A stretch of 64,000 nt of DNA from Lasiosphaeria ovina. Its lineage: Eukaryota; Ascomycota; Sordariomycetes; Sordariales; Lasiosphaeriaceae. Of the stretch, positions 44,044 to 56,084 are shown piece after piece (positions within the stretch are counted from its first letter, which is position 1; each line of letters begins with the position of its first letter). The translations under genes were made by a program, and so were the position numbers. Location of the stretch: NCBI GenBank assembly GCA_033439765.1, contig JAULSN010000001.1, positions 6,882,001 through 6,946,000 on the forward strand, given 5' to 3'. A model generated the notes under the pieces. That model was not told the DNA's origin. It made no database searches and worked only from the letters and a program-made list of their open reading frames with translations.

Positions 44044-45263
44044 GGTCGCGCCTCTGTAGCTGCTGGATGGGATGTGTAGATATTTGGGGGCATGTATTAT
44101 CAGTTCTTGATAGGTTTCTGCATGTGAGATAAATACCATGGCTAGGGTTGCTTGGGCGTTTTACGGTGATTGAAGTGGGTGGTGATTTGTTTCGAATTGT
44201 CTTTACCTACATGGTCAGATAATTTGTAAACAACGGCATTGCAGCTCATTCGTTCAAAGCATGTACAAACATTTACGCGGGTGACTAGGCTCACTTATAA
44301 TAAATCTTGTCAACCCTAATCGACGGCCTAAGAGACTAGTTACGAAAGACACTACGATTTTCCCCTATGGATTTATGACGACCACTGTTAGCTAGCATGT
44401 CGCTTGAGTTCCGAACCTCGGTTGTATAGCCAAGACGAACTATCTTGCCCTTCACCTAATGTTGGCATTTAATCTAGGAGGCTAAACGAGCTCAAGTGCG
44501 GGCAAACGAGTAATTATATCTTTGTGCCGACTTTCCGTTGTTGCCAAGACTCTCAAGACGGGCAACCATGATACATGCTATTGCTGTGGTCTCGCTCTAT
44601 TCTCCATTTCCTTGGTGGTCTAGTGAACTGACAACCAACAGAGATGTATGTAATCTAAGCTCATGTAAACGCCCGGGCTTGCTCTAATTTGTTTACCTCC
44701 CCATTTCCGGAGTGAACGTCATGGGGTCAAAGCGGCTACGCGGCAGGAGAAAGGGGGGCTGTGTCACATTCTACTTCAGCCAAGGCGAAGAAATACACGG
44801 CTACTGCAGACAGCTTTCAACGCGAAGGAGCAAAGATATCATGGGTTCCGGGCCGGACACTGTTGTCGAGCTGGGGCACATGATTCCCAGGTTCCAGTCG
44901 GCCGGCAGACTGCGCCCCTGACAGGGACCCCCACAAATGAAGCTAGACAAGGACAAGACGGGAAAAGACGTAATGCTGTTTGGGAGACGGAGTAGGGAAA
45001 CCGACGTCTCTTATTGCTTCTCCACGATCCTGATGGCGCCAAGCCCCTTTGCGGTAGATGGGCGCCGTGGGATGGCGCCGCACTATGAATATGCCGCCAA
45101 TAGCAGCCCTCGGCCAGGGGTCTTGGGGGGGCTCTCATTCGCCCGATATTGTCCAACGGGGAGAGGCTGCCCCAGCGAGGGCGGCAGAGTCCCATATTGT
45201 CCGCTCTACGGCAAAAAGGGAAAGGAGCAGAGCAGGGCTTTATCCGAACCGTTGGCAGCGCGC
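44044..45263. other. Intergenic region upstream of the xylanase
   Basis: No coding frame is convincing. 44044-44700 is AT-rich 3' flank. From about 44900 onward it is likely to be the xylanase upstream region. Confidence 0.45.
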
Positions 45264-45269
45264 GGCTAA
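45264..45269 (+). promoter_or_regulatory. GGCTAA, candidate XlnR/Xyr1 site
   Basis: GGCTAA lies 458 bases upstream of the xylanase ATG. It is the core of the binding site of the xylanase activator XlnR/Xyr1. It is a single copy and short, so it may be chance. Confidence 0.35.
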
Positions 45270-45333
45270 TGGCAGAATTTGGAGAAAGCTCGCCCTACGC
45301 CCACCACACGGGCCCTTGGCGTCGAGAGGCGCT

Positions 45334-45345
45334 GCGGGGCCCCGC
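45334..45345. promoter_or_regulatory. Palindromic pair of CreA-type sites
   Basis: GCGGGGCCCCGC is a perfect palindrome made of two head-to-head GCGGGG words; each fits the CreA/CRE1 repressor site SYGGRG. It is about 380 bases upstream of the xylanase start. Closely paired CreA sites, often inverted, are known to be the functional ones in fungal xylanase promoters. Confidence 0.55.
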
Positions 45346-45582
45346 ATATGGGCGGCGCGGAGCTTTTCGCACCATGTGGAAAAAATCCCCTGGCGGTACG
45401 TCAACGACAGGGTTGAGCGCCATGTGGGAGCTTTGGCTGCGGGATAGACGGAAGAGGCAGCGCGGCCCAGAGACAATGGGAGCTCGACCCCAACTTCATT
45501 CCTATAGGCCCGCTTGTAGATGGAAAAGAGAAAATTGGAGGCTGTTGGTCTTCCAAATCCCCCTCTCATAGCCGGGTATCGG

Positions 45583-45590
45583 TATTTATA
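45583..45590 (+). promoter_or_regulatory. TATA box of the xylanase gene
   Basis: TATTTATA is 137 bases upstream of the ATG. A pyrimidine-rich stretch (45600-45620) that could hold the transcription start follows. Confidence 0.6.
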
Positions 45591-45726
45591 CAGAGCCGCT
45601 CGCCTCTCTTTCTCCCTCCCGGGATCTCGGTCGTGCACGAGGAGACAGACAGCCAGTGTTGATCGCCCAACCTCATTAAGTTGGAGTAAAAATCTTGTCC
45701 AGCATCAACACACACGCCTCGCCATC

Positions 45727-46839
45727 ATGAGGGCCAATCTTATGCTCCTGCTGGCGCCGCTGGCGGTCTCGGCAGCCCCCGCCGGCAACGAGCCCCGGCA
45801 AGCGGCCACGAGCATCGACACGCTGATAAAGGCCAAGGGCAAGCTCTACTTTGGCACCTGCACTGACCAGGGCCGGCTCAACGCCGGCAAGAACGCGGCC
45901 ATCATCGACGCCAACTTCGGCCAGGTGACGCCCGAGAACAGCATGAAGTGGGAGAGTCTGCAGAACCAGAAGGGCACCTACACGTGGAGCCAGGCCGACT
46001 TCCTCGTCAACTGGGCCACCACGCACAACAAGACCATCAGAGGCCACACCTTCATCTGGCACTCGCAGCTGGCCGGGTGGGTCAGCAACATCCGCGACAA
46101 GGCGGTCCTGACGAGCACCATCCAGAGCCACATCACGACCGTCATGACGCGATACAAGGGCAAGATCAGGGGCTACGTACGTGCCACAACTTGATCTGTT
46201 CCTGAAATGCTCGAAGCTGACCAACGTGCGTATCGGCAGGACATCGTCAACGAGATGTTCAACGAGGACGGCTCGCTCCGCAGCAGCGTCTTTTCCAACG
46301 TGCTGGGCGAGGACTTTGTGAGCATCGGTTTCAAGGCGGCGCGCGCGGCGGACCCGGACGCAGTGCTCTACATCAACGACTACAACCTCGACAGCCCGAC
46401 AGCGACAAAACTGACCAAGGGCATGGTCGACCACGTCAAGAAGTGGCTCGCCGCCGGCACGCCCATCGACGGCATCGGCACCCAGGGCCACATCACGTCG
46501 GGCGGCGGCGCCAACCTGGCCAAGGCCATCTCGGCCCTTGCCGGTGCCGGCGTCAAGGAGGTCGCTGTGACCGAGCTCGACATCCAGGGCAACAACGCCG
46601 GCGACTACGCCACCGTCACGAAAGGCTGCCTGTCTGAGCCCAAGTGCGTCGGTATTACCGTCTGGGGCGTCCGCGACAATGTAAGTCTTTTCGAAAATAC
46701 TGCTTGCGAGAGTGTAATTGGTGACTGACTTGACGTGAAAATACAGGACTCGTGGAGACCCTCGGGCAACCCCCTGCTGTTCGACAGCAGCTACGCGCCC
46801 AAGGCCGCCTACACGTCCATTGTGAACGCTCTGCAGTAG
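45727..46839 (+). CDS. Secreted GH10 endo-1,4-beta-xylanase
   Basis: Exons 45727-46176, 46240-46680 and 46747-46839 join to 327 residues. A signal peptide ([19 protein letters not shown]) is followed by a single GH10 barrel without a carbohydrate-binding module. Family landmarks are [41 protein letters not shown] with the acid/base Glu at about residue 155, GIGTQGHI, and VTELDIQG with the nucleophile Glu at about 262. The end is [18 protein letters not shown]. It cuts internal beta-1,4 bonds of xylan outside the cell by a retaining mechanism. Both introns have clean GT..AG ends. The larger minus-strand ORF over this locus is a codon-bias shadow. Confidence 0.96.
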
Positions 46840-47525
46840 AGGATCAGCCTTGATCAACGTTTGTATGAGCAGCCCGGACAGGGAGCAGAGAATGTCAAAA
46901 TCTAGCCAAACCTCTTGTATATAATATTCAGCAAATGGCCATTTCATACCGTGACTTTTCATTCTCTATATTAAGTTAGCCCCAGACTGGAGAGATTGTT
47001 TCTTCCACACAACACAAATAGCACCTGTATATACATACACGTACGTCAGTTGGATGAATGCGCCGTTTCTCGCCTTGACTGTAGGGATTGTAGGACGGAT
47101 ATTTGATCGTTATTCCCCGGTCAGAGTCGCTGGTCACGGATGCATCATGCTGCGAAGAGGTAACAAGGTTTAAAGACTTCATTGCTTTGCTGGCAAGTTT
47201 GGAGTGTTGGGGTGTAGATGGCAACTTGGATCCACTCGTCTTGGCTATGGTTACATCACTGAGCCAAGAAGTCGGGATTACTTCCGAGTTCCCGTTCCCT
47301 TGATTGGTCTGGTGCTGATTAAGGGCACCTAGCAATGCGCCACGGAGCATTGGCGCCAGCCAACGAACCAATCATGCACAGGGAAGGAGCAGGGAAGAGA
47401 AGTTGATCGGAACTTCGGAAGGCACCACGTGGTAGACGATTTCCATCTCTCCACCCATCATCTTCAATCCTCATCACCTCTTCGCCATTTGACGAGGGCC
47501 GCTTCTGCGCGTCATCGTAGGCAGC
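46840..47525. other. Intergenic, no gene seen
   Basis: This is the 3' flank of the xylanase and the 5' flank of an NLR-like fragment. No coding frame with recognisable features is present. Confidence 0.45.
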
Positions 47526-47760
47526 ATGGCATCGCACTCTCGCAGCCTCTATCTCGAGGCGCTGGAGAACTTCAGCAAGTCGGCGGCCACGCGCTACCGC
47601 GACCAAAGAGCAACAGCTGCTGGCCGAGTTTCTCGCTGAACGATCATCCCCCCAAGACACGCAACAGGCCGCCTTGGCCTTGAAAACCGACACCGAAACC
47701 AAGTACAAGGGTCGCAAAGCCGCCGGCCTTGAAATCCCCGACACGTTGCTCAGAATCTAG
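47526..47760 (+). pseudogene. N-terminal fragment of a fungal NLR-like protein
   Basis: ATG 47526 opens ASHSRSLYLEALENFSKS, and after a +1 shift near 47605 the protein goes on as EQQLLAEFLAERSSPQDTQQ and KTDTETKYKGRKAAGLEIPD before TAG 47758-47760. This resembles the helical N-terminal region that precedes the NACHT domain in some fungal NLR/STAND proteins; this is recalled resemblance, not a motif match. There is no nucleotide-binding domain after it. The coding part runs straight into a tandem repeat. It is frameshifted and truncated. Confidence 0.4.
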
Positions 47761-47938
47761 GATGGTATATGATATACCAGCACCGATGGGATGGTGCATA
47801 GTACCCCAGCTCGAAATTTGGGATGGTACATGATATACTAGCACCGATGGGATGTCCCACAGTATACTAGTACATAATGGGATGTCTCAGAATATGCCAG
47901 TACATAGCCTGGGATAGTACACAATATTACGGAATGAA
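47759..47938 (+). repeat. Tandem repeat, about six units of ~30 bases
   Basis: Six units each begin GGATG or GGGAT(G/A) and continue with a variant of GTACATGATATACTAGCACCGAT. Alternate units are more alike, giving a ~60-base higher-order period (47760, 47820, 47879). The copies are diverged. The array starts exactly at the stop codon of the NLR-like fragment. Confidence 0.75.
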
Positions 47939-48646
47939 AAGCGAACGGTGTTTGTCCTATCTGAAGTTATCCTACACTGCAGATTCTCCGTGCGTGAACA
48001 CTGTAAAACCCTCTCGACAAGTCTACTTGGCCGAGCAAATGTGACTCTGTCACATGGGGACTGTAGACAAAGGTGAAGTAGCCCGCAGGCTTTCACTTAC
48101 CCATTTCCCCGGAAATGAGCCTTGGCTTGACATTTGAGGTATAGCTGCCATAAAATTTCACTGCATATCCAATTCCTGTTTGTGATTAGTCACCAGAACG
48201 CTCGCCCAGGTCAGGGGTAGAACTTCCCGACAAACGGATACATCAGGGAAGGGCTGAGTACTTCGTGAGGTGGAAGTCCCCACAGCGTCTCTCCCCTCGG
48301 TGCTCAATTCAATAGTCAATGCCTAGAACTGGGTCCAGTGGTCCAGGATTAGGGCCAGCAACCTAGAACTCGGTGCGATGGCCCGAGTCCCAAAACCCGG
48401 CCTCTGCCTTTCAGCCAATCATAACACGAGTTTAGCGCTACGCTGCCGTGTAGCCGTGCTAAGTGTCCACAGCTTTCTTACATACAAATATAGAAATTGC
48501 TGAGGGCAACTTTAAACTAAAACATAGAGTACTCTATTGCTAGCGACTTCAATGAAGGGTCTTATCCCCAACCCCGAAGTGTTCCAACTAGAGGGAAGGG
48601 CAGTCTGTCTTGATTACCTCACCCTTGCGTTTCCTGGCTTCCTGGA
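47939..48646. other. Intergenic, no gene seen
   Basis: No convincing coding frame. At 48320-48400 a unit beginning CCTAGAACT is present twice, about 43 bases apart. Confidence 0.4.
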
Positions 48647-51423
48647 CTATGTAACCGATTCGCCTGTCCCTGACTCGTCATCAGGCGAATCGTCATATGG
48701 ACTGCAAAGAGTAGCCATCAGGCATTGCGCTAAAGCCGATAGCCGCTTATTGGCGGATGGTGGCGTCGATACGAGGTAGTCTGGCAGTACGTCGTCGGCC
48801 TGGGAAATCTCAACCCCATCACAGGCACCACCGACGGGAGGAAAATCAGGGGGTATCGAAACCCAATCTTCCGTGCGGTGCAGATTTTCCAGATTCTCAG
48901 ACGAGAATGCTTCCAGGCTATGATAGATGCTCGAGAGTCTGAGGTGATACCTGAATGCGACGGGGTCCAGACTTCCGCAGTATTCCAGCGTGTCGAGACA
49001 TCGCTGTGCCTGCCTGAAATCTTCGGACCAAGAGGACGGTAGGAGATTGTGGAGCTGTTTCTGTGCCACCGAGTGAAGGATGATCACGCATGATGTATGC
49101 GACTAGAATCTACAAAAACGTCAGTGGCGTGGCCCGAAGGGAGAATGGGAATGTTCTTACATCACCAATCAAGACCGTTTGAGCACACCATACTCAGCAA
49201 GCAAGAGGCCTAGGATACGCGCCGAGTGTTTGGCCGCCATGACTCCTCTTTCTGTCCGTTCTAGGAGGGTGCCTCTACTTGGCCTTTCCGTAGAGCTGTC
49301 ACAGCCTTCGTTGGGAGCCGAAGATTGGAGTAGCTGTGTGACAATACGGCGGTAGAGCAGCACGATGGTTCCCAAATACAGCAGATCGACATTGAAGATG
49401 GAGCGCCGACCCCAGGTGTCTATGAAGCGGGACGAACATTCCTGAATTAGTCGCCCACATTTGTGAGAAGACCCATTCCTACTTCTGTCGAAACGGGTCA
49501 ATATGTGCAGACGCAGCCGTTTTCTCTTTGACAAGATGCTTACCGATAAGCATAGTACATAGCTTAGTTTATTCATGATGTTAAACAAGGCGTGCAAAGC
49601 ACATACCTTAATCGCATCCACGGGGCTCTCTTCAAAGGTATCGACGAAAGAGTGCCGAGCAATGTCACAAAATACATCCTCGGCACCTTTCTCGAAGTCT
49701 GGAGGATTATACCGGACACCGATGGCGGCCATGACGCAGATACAGGCGATGGCGAGTTTCTGAGATGTGTTGGGAATGCCATCCAGACCAAAGACGCTCC
49801 CGAAGTACACGTCGGTTTGTTCTTGTGAAAAGACGTAAAAAAGGCGCCCGCTCGAGAAGTAAAAGCTATCGATGGCGGCCCGTGTCATCTGGGCGCTAGG
49901 GATAATCAGATGGATAAGGCAGGATGTGTTGAGCGCGGAAATATTCAGTTTTGCGGCCGGACTAGAGCTCGACGATGTGCCCAGCAAAGACTTAGACGAA
50001 GGTGCGTGGGGTGCGTCAGTGGTAACAGATCGGGTTGTAGTTCTAGTAGACCTGGTGGCGGTTCCTCCGTCAACTTTGGAGCCAGAGAGAGGGACGATGC
50101 CGTCGGCGGACCGGATCCGTTGTGTTAAGCCGGCTGCCTCTCTGAGCAATCCAACTGAATTAAATCTGCCTTGGCCCCTGAGATGGTCGAAAAGAGCAGC
50201 TAGTCTTCCCTAGAGTTGTTCAAATATAGATGTCTCCCGCATCATGCCTTGGGCCTCATTCTGTACATTGACGAATCCAGTGGGCGGAGGTCTTTCCGTG
50301 TTAGAAACGAGACTTGCGGTCGGTCGTGCGGAAGTTATTATGAACGGCAATATTCTATGGAGTTGGAGTGGCCCCTTCGAAGCCGGTGTCTGCCATAAAT
50401 TCTGGCGTTCTGGTAGATAGATATGTTGCAGAACTGGCGCCCTCAAAGTTTGTGATAATCAGAGGTCTCGACATAAAAATGAATGGTGATGATGTAACAA
50501 ATGGCGACGAGGAGTGGTTATCCCTTTCGAGCTGAGTCTCGGCTACGAGTCTCGTGGTGGCGGCAAATAGTGAATCGGCGGCCACAAGCCAACTGGGCGA
50601 GGGGATTGGCGACTGGATGGGAATAGAGACGTCTAGGGCCATGGCGTCAGACATGGTGGGTGAGTTCCATGTGGGTCCCGAATCTTCCGGTGTTTTGTAA
50701 GACACGCCAGTTAGAGTTGCTGCCAACTTAGGTATTAGTTCAATTCAACCGATATGTCATGGGACCCTGAGACATGCAGACTTACTAGGTACTGAGCATG
50801 GGGGAAAAGACGACCTGGCTAGCGTCCATTCTCTTCTCCCACCGCTTGTGTTTCTCGGAGGGCTGTACTTTCCCTCGGACAGTAAACACATAATCGGGCT
50901 TTTCGGGCTCATGTATCCGCCTCTGCTTCAACTTCCAGGACATGAACAGCGACACCATTGTCTTAATCTTCTTATCCAGCCCCCACTTCTGAATTCGTGA
51001 CAGAATTTGCCTTTCTCTGGCTGGGTCAGACATAAGGTACATAGGATCATGACATGACAAAATGCCCGGTACTTACGTAGCTTGAAATCCGAACTCCCTT
51101 ACAAGGGTTTGTTTCAAGAGGCGGATGGTGAGGCCCTCATCGACGGATAGCTGGGTAATACGCGCCTTCATGGGCTCCCAACCTGGGTCTCGCAATGTTG
51201 GGGCCTTCCTTTTGCGGCCTGGCGTGGCGGGGACTGACCAAGGCTGACCGAAAGGGACTGATGTGTTGTTTTGTGTCCAACCTGTTGGGTCAACAGAGCG
51301 CTGGGGTCTTGGCGCTAGAGCGGTGAGCGCTGGGCGCTGTTGTGTCTGGGGCGCGAAATTGGCGGATGCGCCGTGAGCTAGCCATGGCCCAGCACTAGCG
51401 TCCCAGGACATGTCGAAATCCAT
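48647..51423 (-). pseudogene. Clr5-domain fungal regulator, pseudogene
   Basis: From ATG 51423 exon 1 (to 51077) encodes a disordered N-terminus and the start of a Clr5 domain (WEPMKARITQLSVDEGLTIR, REFGFQAT). A GTAAGT..CCAG intron follows, then exon 2 from 51016 completes it (ERQILSRIQKWGLDKK). Further down the strand come GRLAALFDHLRGQGRF and a helical middle region like that of fungal regulators (GRLFYVFSQEQTDVYFGSVF, LAIACICVMAAIGVRY), ending LHSVAQKQLHNLLP...EYCGSLDPVAF. The gene is broken. TAG at 50210-50212 (LQG expected), TGA at 49169-49171 (KRSW expected) and probably TAG at 49103-49105 interrupt otherwise continuous similarity. A splice problem around 49484-49543 is unresolved. Confidence 0.65.
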
Positions 51424-51675
51424 GGCGAAGACGAAGGGGCGAGGTGCCTGTGTCCGACAAGGTGGCAAATGCCTACCAGGTAGTTTTATGGTCGTCGGAG
51501 GGTTCGAAGGATGACCGATCTCACACGACCTTGTGGACATTGCCCCACTCGCTGGGAGCCTGACTGCTATCTCAGGTTTAGAAATCGTATTTGACGTGAC
51601 ACAAGAAGTCACTGCTGTCTTCAAGATGACCTTGAGCCGATGCTCCGGTACAGGCTCGTTGCTAACTACTCTGTT

Positions 51676-53053
51676 CTAATTGTGGACAAAAACAACCATG
51701 ACGGCAGAAAAGCTAAACGCGATTTGTAGACGATCAGTTTGTGTTCTGAGATAGTTTGTATTCTGAGAAGTCGAAGCTCGAGGGGGTAACATACGTAGCA
51801 GCAGCCATAAACACATGGGCCTTGGAAACATCGCTGGTGAAGGCAATGACGCCAATGGCGAACAAGATGGTGAAGCCTCCAATCCACAGCAGCTTCTGCT
51901 GGTTGGTGATGGCCAAGGCCGTCGTGAGGATGGCGATGGCGGCGGTAGGGAGCACGCAGGCGATGACCGTGGCGACCAGCGACGTGAACTTGTTGACGGA
52001 CCCAACGCGAAGGGAGGTGATGTTTTCCTAAGCAAGGCCAAAACTCATCAGCCGATGAAGCCCTGTGCTCGGCTTCCATGGGGGCTGGGCAGGGAAACTT
52101 ACCTCCCTTTTGCCTGAAAACCGGTTCTCGCGAGGCTTTCCTCTAAGGGCAAGGACCAGGTCGGAAAGCCAAGGAACGAGTGCATAAGTGATCCAGGCAG
52201 CGACGACATCGGCCTTGACGCCCGGGCGAGGAACGACGAGGTCAGATCGCGTGCGCGGTGTAGAGCTGCGCGGGCCCCAGAACAGCACGATATCTTTCAG
52301 ACCGTTCCATAGCCGTTCCATCAGGTCACGAATACCTTTCTTCTCGCCAACCCAGTGGTACAGCTTGCCCCAGACTTCGGCCCCATAGCTCGAGATACTG
52401 TACCTGCCGCCCTGTGGATTGGTGATCCATTCAGTCAATGTCTTCATCTCGCGGCCGTTGGCCTCGGGTAACGCCGAGACCTGGGCATACTGCAGCAGGG
52501 CCTCGTTGTATTCACGGAGGCAGCGGCGAATCCTGAGCACATAGTCCCATTGCCAGCAGTGTTCCCCTGTGTAGTTTCCATCTTTGATCTGTTCATCTTC
52601 GTACTGCTGTATCATCTCGGCGGCGAACTTGGAGAATTTTTTATCCGAGTGTCTCGCCACCGCATTCGAGTCCCGCAATTCTTGCATCCGCAACATGTCG
52701 CTGAGATAATCGAGCTCGACCTGGTAGTATAGCAGGTTCTTGACGTTGAGTTCACGGAACCTCGCAAAAGCCTCGAATTCAGGGTTCTTTTCCATGAGCT
52801 GTGCTAGAAGAGGCCATCCTTCATCCAGTTTAGCGTCTTCTGTACTGTAGCCTGCATTGCTTCCGCTAGAAACAGTCGGGCTCTTGGTTGACTTGGCTGG
52901 CTTTACCCAGTGAAGGAAGGGTCGCGTTGACCCTGACGCGGTGGAGTTGCTGAAGCGGCGGCTTTTGGGACTCGACGGCGACGTGTTGCCCGACTCACTG
53001 ACCGGGACTTTTTCCTTGTACCCGAGACTCGATGGGTATTCAGTGGTCGACAT
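51676..53053 (-). CDS. DUF6594 membrane protein, 406 residues
   Basis: Exons 53053-52103, 52027-51795 and 51712-51676 join in phase. After a Ser-rich N-terminus the family pattern is clear: WPLLAQLMEKNPEFEAFARF, LNVKNLLYYQVELDYL, then the LREYNEALLQYAQV helix. Near the end three hydrophobic helices follow (SLVATVIACVLPTAAIAILT, LLWIGGFTILFAIGVIAFTS, AATFSAVMVVFVHN). DUF6594 proteins are widespread in ascomycetes, predicted membrane proteins of unknown role. The last exon is only 37 bases but restores the third helix, which supports the model. The gene is intact, next to a decayed regulator. Confidence 0.88.
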
Positions 53054-55631
53054 GGTGCTTTTCGATTTGGTGGTACAAAAAAAGAGAATGCGAGGTCTGC
53101 TCAGAGATGAACCTGACTAGAACCAGGATGACTGCGTGCAAGTCACCAAAGACTCCGTCGTTTTAAATACCCGACCATCCTAGATATGAGGCTCTTCGTT
53201 GTTACCCCGCCCATGGAACCCACGGGTTAACCTTTCTTTTCATCAAATCTCGATGTAGGTAGGGTTGCAGGTCCATATTGTACATGTCCCAGGCCCCAAT
53301 GACAATTCGCCATGTGGTCGTGCATTGCATGCAGACTTCTCTACACTACAGATAATACTGAAGCCCTATAGGTCCATCCTCCGCCGGCTCATGCAGCTGC
53401 TGTCTAGGAGCTTGTATTTTTCTGTCAGTTATCTTGGTCTTCATGCGTATCACGAGGAGCGCGCGCCGTGGAGGGAGACTTCATGCCCCCGTCATCAAAG
53501 TACTCAGCTAGTAGCGAGGTAGGCAGAGCTGTGTCGTTCAGAGTGTCTACAAACAAATAAGAAGCTCAACTTGGAAAACAAAAAATATAGCGGCACGCAG
53601 AACTATACCCGCCGTTATCAGCAACAACCTGCACGCACCAGGGAATTAGGAATTGCGCACAGACTTTACAAGAAAGTCGGCCGGTCAAATGCTGCAGCCG
53701 ATTTCACGTTTACACAATTGTGCAACACAGACAGGGTAGCATCAACCCATGTTCCCACCCTCCATTTCAAGATTCGGCAATACTATCGACCCATGCAGTG
53801 AATGCATGTCTGCCTTCGGAGCCTTGTTCTCCTGTCCGGCCTGAAGACCAGATTTTTTTTCTTTTTCGGGTGGAATCATCCTGTGCTCAAACGCACTTCA
53901 AGATTGCTATAAGTTTATCATAGTCCTCGACAATCAGAGCAGAATAGCATAAAATTTCAAGGGCGATAGAATTACAGTGTCAATAGCCAACTTTTTTCAT
54001 CTGTTTTTCCGAGCTTAGAAGTTGGGCTACTGCTCTGTCTGTGCCAATTTTTTGGTGGGATTCTGAGAGAGCCGCCTCCTCTGCCACCGGGCGGGCTAAG
54101 CTTTGGTGTGGCATTCCCCTCAGCTGTCAGCAAGGGTCCGTAGCAGTGGTGTAACCACCAGTTTCCCGCGTCGTCATCACCGAAACCCCGGTGGTGTGGG
54201 TGGAGGCGGCCTGGAACTTTTTCGCGGGACTCGGATGGTTGGCTTGGCTCCGAGTCGAGTACATTCATCAAGTATATCCCAGTTCGTTTGCTCCTTCCCC
54301 TGAAAGGCGCGAGGGCTGCCACACACGGAGCTTGCACCGATGGCTTGGTCCCGGATTGGAACATAATTTTCGACGCACACACAGCCTTGTCCAATTCATG
54401 CCCTTGTCCAGCTGGGTCTCCAGGAGAGCCAACCATGATGTGGCTGGGAACCTGAAGCCTCAGCTGAAATGAGGGCGAGGTGAGGCGTGATTTAGGTACC
54501 AAATAAATAAATCCACGCTCTATATTGGTGGGTTCGAAGCAATAGATATGGCGTAGCCTTGAGATGCCTACGAAAAGGTGCTAGACTCGTGCCTAGTTCC
54601 GATAACATGAGGTTGCCTGGGCCATATTGTGACCAAGTGATAAAAATGTGGAGGACCACTACATAATCCCTGACCTTTTCTCATTGTGGCAGGAGCCAAT
54701 GAAGACTCGGGGAGTGTGATATGCCCGTCACATACCTGTTCCTACCTTGGATAGAGCGTCCCGGGTCCCTGCGCAAGAGCCCTCGTGTCTATGCCGGCCC
54801 GGTGGAGAGCGGTGAGCGAGGCTGGAGGAGGCACTTTGTCCGGCTCGGGCAAAGACCGCCGTTGACCCATGTCACTGAGAGCGCAATAGAAGCTAGTGTG
54901 GTTGGATATTGTGGTGCTATTGGTTCGGCTTCGGTGTATCACCAAAAGGACACCCAGAGGGAACGTGTCGTGATAAGAGAACCACACCCTCTCGAGATCC
55001 CTTGGTCCAGATGAAGGGTGAGCTGTAGCTGCCGCCCACCCTCACCACTCTACTTCTCTAGGCCATCCTCCTGGTGTTGACCGGGACACCATGGCAGAGA
55101 TGCTTGTAGGGCCTGAAAACACCGCATCCAAGATTTGGGTCGCGAATCAAGACGCGACATACAAGGCCACCCACCTCGGTGAGAGCGAAGAGCCGAGAGT
55201 ACACACCTTCCGCAAGTCCGCCGCTGTACAACACCCTAGTACCACTTCCATCCCGTCCGTCAAGACCGAGCAGCGCCAAGCAGTGGGAGAGCTCTGTCTA
55301 ACCCCGCGCTCTCGTCCCTTGTCGACACATCTTGTGTGGGAAGCTGCATCCTGGTCTCTATTCCTAGAGCGCGGACACACCGAAGAGTGTGGGAGGGGAC
55401 AGGAGGGGTGGTTGCCTTTGTCCTTGCTATATATTGTCCGGCCATCTCCTTCTTTCCATGGTCCTTCACCGTGGCACATCTCTCCCCTATCGCCTGACGC
55501 AGCAAAGCCCCAGCCTTCCCTCGACCAGTCTCCGATCAAGCCACACCTTCAGTTCCTGTTCTCTCTGCACTCCCTTATTGTTCCATTTCTTCTCCAACCT
55601 GACCATCGAACAACTATTTGCTCCTTGCACC
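53054..55631. other. Long intergenic region, no convincing gene
   Basis: The left edge is the promoter of the DUF6594 gene (TTTTAAATA near 53160). The frames at 53972-54502 (minus) and 55091-55663 (plus) are open but have no domain. 55430-55440 (CTATATATTG) and the C/T-rich stretch after it look like the promoter of the coiled-coil gene at 55632. Confidence 0.4.
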
Positions 55632-56084
55632 ATGCCTATCTCCATTACTACCGGACCGGGTAAGTTATCCTCCTCCCACCCCCCTGCCCACGTACACAAC
55701 TCTATAAGCGTGTGACAATATCAGACACTGACAGATATAATTCGTTACCATGACACAGTGCCCCCAGAGGCCAGACAGACCCTGCAAATTCGCGAGGGAT
55801 GGGAAAGCGAGCGGGACAGGACCAAGGCCCGGATCAAGACGTTGGAAAGACAACTCAGAGCAAGCAAGAAGAAACTGGAAGACGACACGGAGCTCCAGGG
55901 CCTGTGCCACGATTTCGATGTGGACGAACTGGAGATTGAGGGTTGGTCTCTCGCTGTCGCCAAGCAGGACTCCAGCCTAGTCAAGGATTTCCTCGACGAG
56001 CAGCTGAAGGAGATCAAAACCAAGATCACGGCCAGCCACAAGGGCGATAGCGTGCCTAGCGATACCACGACCACCAAAACCTAA
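55632..56084 (+). CDS. Small coiled-coil protein, 117 residues
   Basis: Exon 1 (55632-55659) encodes MPISITTGP. A GTAAGT..CACAG intron of 99 bases follows, then exon 2 (55759-56084). The product has a charged helix with heptad spacing (RDRTKARIKTLERQLRASKK), then an acidic helix (DFDVDELEIEGWSLAVAKQD), and a second helix LVKDFLDEQLKEIKTKI. It lacks a signal peptide, membrane helix or catalytic motif. A cytosolic scaffold or binding role is possible, but the family is not recognised. A TATA-like CTATATATTG lies about 200 bases upstream. Confidence 0.7.

Noticed and set aside
45676..46962. 428-codon minus-strand ORF over the xylanase
   Set aside because: It runs antisense across GH10 exons and introns and has no domain. 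It is a shadow of codon bias.
47759..47938. CRISPR-like array
   Set aside because: The units are contiguous diverged tandem copies without unique spacers, in a eukaryotic genome.
55091..55663. 190-codon plus ORF before the coiled-coil gene
   Set aside because: It spans a promoter-like segment with a TATA word and C/T-rich leader, and has no domain. More likely upstream DNA of the gene at 55632.
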